Below, in pieces: positions 61,514 to 64,000 of a DNA stretch of 64,000 nt. A model generated the notes under the pieces. That model was not told the DNA's origin. It did no database searches and saw only the letters and a program-made list of their open reading frames with translations. The stretch spans positions 1-64,000 of the forward strand of contig JAVTVY010016117.1 in the NCBI GenBank assembly GCA_036873755.1, given 5' to 3'. A program made the position numbers and the translations under genes. How positions within the stretch are numbered: position 1 is the first letter of the stretch; every line of letters starts with the position of its first letter. The stretch comes from Hanleya hanleyi. Lineage: Eukaryota > Mollusca > Polyplacophora > Lepidopleurida > Hanleyidae.

Positions 61514-63481
61514 ATGCCGGCCCGACGATTATACAAGAAAAGTAAGACTCGAGTGAAAATTACTCGACACTCACAATACAAACGCTCCAGAGAACAACTG
61601 GAGAAGGAAAATATTAAAGTCAAGCGCCTACACCGGGTACAGGTAGGCAAATCATTTATTCGAAACTTATCAAAATACCCTTTAACAGAGGATGACGTTT
61701 TGCTCCTATCCAGAGGCCTATCCTTTGTACCCACGCCGACAATCAGCAAGCTATCAATCCGGAGAGATTTTGATATGTTTGAACGCAATCTGCGCATTAT
61801 GGAGAATTTCGCTGACACAAGTGGTGAAAACAGCAAACCACATCCTTTCAAAAATAAAAAGGATTTCACGCCTCCGCTGGCAAATAATCCAGTGGAGAAC
61901 TATCTATATAGTACCAGAATGGAAATCATCGATAGATTCCAGATAAAATCTATCAACAACTTACCAAAAGGAGAGAGCGTGGCGCTCAAATCATTAGCCA
62001 CGAATGATCAGATATTGATTACAAAGGCCGACAAAAACAATACCACTGTAATTCTAAACAAAGATGATTATATCAAAGAGGCTAACCGTCAACTATATGA
62101 CGGCATTCATTATATAGAAATTGACACAATCAATATTGCGGAGGCGCACCGATTAGTCCTGGATATTGTATGTAAATTACAACTCGGCAAATATCTGGAC
62201 AAAGAGACGTACTCATATCTCTATGATCCCACTCAAGGGAAGAGTACGCCGAAACTATACTTATTACCGAAGATACACAAAATACAGAATGCACTAGACA
62301 AACTTGATCCGGCCAACCCGGACCCCGAGCTAGTTGTCAATGTTCCGGGACGACCTATCATTTCACAATGTAACTCTCCGACTGAAAAAATTGGAAGATA
62401 TCTGGACCATTTTCTACTGCCGCTTGTAAAAAAACAAGCCACATATGTATCTGAAACGATGGATTTTATCAACAACTTGGAAATGATAAAAACAAACGAT
62501 GATATCATCCTTGCCACTTACGACGTGACGTCACTATATACCAATCTCGCTTTTACAGAAATGATTACAGCTCTTAGAGCAGAACTGGAGGAATACGAAG
62601 AAATAGTGTATGACATAACACGCCCGAAGATCGAACTGATTGTAGAAATTGCTACACTGATACTCACTAAGAATTAGTTCACCTTCAATGGAAAGGACTA
62701 CAGACAAATAATTGGTGCCTCAATGGGTGCCGTCCCGAGTCCTGAATTATCCGATATCTGTATTTACAGACACATTAACAATTTAATCGGACAATATGAA
62801 CACAAGGATAAAATCATCTTCCACAGACGTTTTAGAGACGACGGAATGATAATTTTTCAAGGAAGCATTGCTGAAATGAGGCAATTTTTCGAAATGGCTA
62901 ACAAAGCACATGAATTAATCAAATTCACACATGAAATATCAGAAACCGAAATCTCTTTCCTGGATCTTACCATATTCAAAGGACCAAGATACACAAAAAA
63001 TCACATTCTGGATGTGAAGTGTTTTACAAAACCTACTGATACATTTCAGTATCTACATCGAAATTCAGCACATCCGCCGTCCAGTTTCAAATCGTTTATG
63101 AAAGGTGAAACGATAAGATATGTACGCAACTGCAATAATCAAGCAGATTTCCGTTACAAACTGACTGATTTCCGAGAAAAATTGACAAAACGCAGCTACA
63201 ACAGTAAAGAAATAATATCTCAAACTGACGAAGGATTGTTCACAAACAGAACAGAGATCCTAACGGGAAGAAAAAAGAAAATAAACAACATAAAGAAAAG
63301 ACCCATCCGTTTCATCACCACCTACCATCCAGCGATGAAATATATCAGGAAAATCCTGCTAAAATATTGGCATTTTGTCAAATCTTCCGAATCACACACA
63401 ACGAAAGTCTGGGAAAACCCAGGAATGGCATACAGAAGAGGAAAGAATTTGAAAGAAATGTTGAAGAAATCAAAAATATGA
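61514..63481 (+). pseudogene. Penelope-like reverse transcriptase, one in-frame stop
   Basis: The 655-codon frame contains an N-terminal basic region, the Penelope-type segment KGESVALKSLATNDQILITK, PKLYLLPKIHK, VPGRPIISQCNSPTEKIGRY, TYDVTSLYTNL, the IIGASMGAVPSP motif and a catalytic RFRDDGMIIF. It ends with TYHPAMKYIRKILLKYW and NPGMAYRRGKNLKEML, typical of Penelope reverse transcriptases related to telomerase. A TAG at 62675-62677 splits it just before the FTFNGKDYRQI strand. No GIY-YIG domain follows, so this looks like an endonuclease-deficient type or one that has lost it. Confidence 0.88.
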
Positions 63482-63498
63482 ACATTGTGACTTGATAC

Positions 63499-63580
63499 GT
63501 TGGACTCCTGATGAGGGTTGACGTGTAGTTATTTTACTAAAATAACTCGAATAAACCCGAAACACTTGTCTGCATTCAAC
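63499..63580 (+). ncRNA. Hammerhead-ribozyme-like motif in the Penelope 3-prime region
   Basis: The core order is CTGATGA (63508-63514), stem II GGGTT with AACCC (63515-63519 and 63554-63558), then GAAAC (63559-63563), ACTT and GTC (63568-63570). Stem II extends into a perfect 9-bp hairpin AGTTATTTT/AAAATAACT (63527-63547). GTTGGA and TTCAAC can form an outer stem I, with mismatches next to the core. Stem III is minimal, as reported for Penelope-associated hammerheads. Cleavage activity is not shown, and the imperfect stem I lowers confidence. Confidence 0.6.
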
Positions 63581-63658
63581 TTTATTCGTGCTCAATATGC
63601 TCCCGTAATATCAGTATGTGTAATATATCATGGAGAATTTAGAGCTGCAGACAGTGTC

Positions 63659-64000
63659 GAGTCAGACCGAGCACCGTAATTCTGTAGGTGTGTTTACGGT
63701 CAATTACTTACCACTGAGATTGCGGGCCTTGTGTCCAACCCTGACCTCACACGTGTATCATGGGTCCCCCCTGGGGGACTCGCTTGATCCTTACATTGAT
63801 TATTGGCGCAAAGTCTGACCACCATACACTGTCATGAAAGAACTGCACAGTAGGTAATGATTAAAGCACAGTTTTTACTATGTGTGAATTAAAAGCCATC
63901 CATAACCACAGGTATGGAACGAGAAGAAACTATGGACAATTCAAACATGTTGTCTCGTATGGCTTTCAACTGTCTTTGAATGGGCAGACGGATATTCTCA
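63659..64000 (+). repeat. Penelope-like direct repeat, right copy (runs off the window)
   Basis: Same sequence as 54184-54516 with a 9-bp insertion near 63937. It starts the next tandem copy of the element or its 3-prime pseudo-LTR. Confidence 0.85.

Larger units (their letters stand above)
54184..63658 (+). mobile_element. Penelope-like retroelement in tandem arrangement, split by a LINE
   Basis: One repeat unit runs from the left pseudo-LTR through a 316-codon ORF1 and the reverse transcriptase frame (61514-63481) to a hammerhead-like motif just before the second repeat. A 4.5-kb LINE has inserted in the middle. Without it the unit would be close to 5 kb. The reverse transcriptase carries one stop. 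No GIY-YIG nuclease is attached. Confidence 0.75.

Noticed and set aside
54184..64000. LTR retrotransposon based on the long direct repeats
   Set aside because: The internal reverse transcriptase is Penelope-type and there is no integrase, protease or primer-binding site; tandem pseudo-LTRs of a Penelope-like element explain the repeats.

Overview
The window is metazoan genomic DNA, most likely from an invertebrate: it is repeat-dense, has spliceosomal-looking sequence, Penelope and LINE retroelements, minisatellites and 5S/tRNA-derived repeats, and few host genes. Its main content is two related integrated virus-like elements of the Polinton/Maverick (adintovirus) type. Element 1 (15533-30804) and element 2 (36186-48416) each have long terminal inverted repeats starting AGTAGTAG, a 6-bp target duplication (ACCGGT and GACCCC), and one rightward gene block. 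Element 1 lies inside a 5S rRNA-like sequence.

Layout. 1-10.8 kb: mostly unassigned, with a cysteine-rich remnant, dispersed repeats and a tRNA-like SINE head. 10.86-13.26 kb: a 37-bp minisatellite of about 65 units. 13.6-14.5 kb: one intact minus-strand ATP-grasp gene, the only convincing host gene. 14.9 kb: a Penelope GIY-YIG remnant. 15.5-30.8 kb: element 1. 30.8-36.2 kb: spacer with a tRNA-like sequence. 36.2-48.4 kb: element 2. 49.7-51.8 kb: a GGAAAC-rich array. 52.0-52.4 kb: a TA-flanked MITE. 52.6-53.6 kb: a 150-bp satellite. 54.2-64 kb: a tandem Penelope-like element with a hammerhead-ribozyme-like motif, split by an RNase-H-bearing LINE with a 19-bp target duplication.

Gene order in element 1: duplicated PC4-like gene, tail-anchored 108-aa protein, three PC4-like genes (two from a fresh 511-bp tandem duplication), integrase with chromodomain, membrane protein with Thr/Pro-rich ectodomain, packaging ATPase, a small basic protein with a Gly-rich hydrophobic tail, a proline-rich protein, penton-like minor capsid, X-like core protein, major capsid, adenain-like protease. 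Integrase would insert the DNA; ATPase, capsid proteins and protease would build and mature a virion. Neither element encodes a protein-primed DNA polymerase B, and the gene blocks have no room for one. Instead they carry a family of proteins whose repeats resemble the PC4 single-stranded-DNA-binding fold. Most left-half genes have a TATA box 42-58 bp before the ATG, and several of these boxes contain the upstream gene's stop codon. Right-half genes overlap or nearly abut without TATA boxes. A four-copy hairpin array follows the protease.

Both elements are defective, with mostly different lesions. Element 1 has frameshifts in penton and major capsid and a truncated membrane protein. Element 2 has breaks in integrase, ATPase start, penton, X, major capsid and protease and a deletion of about 0.8 kb. 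Element 1 was also hit by a 2-kb Harbinger-like MITE (TTA duplication).
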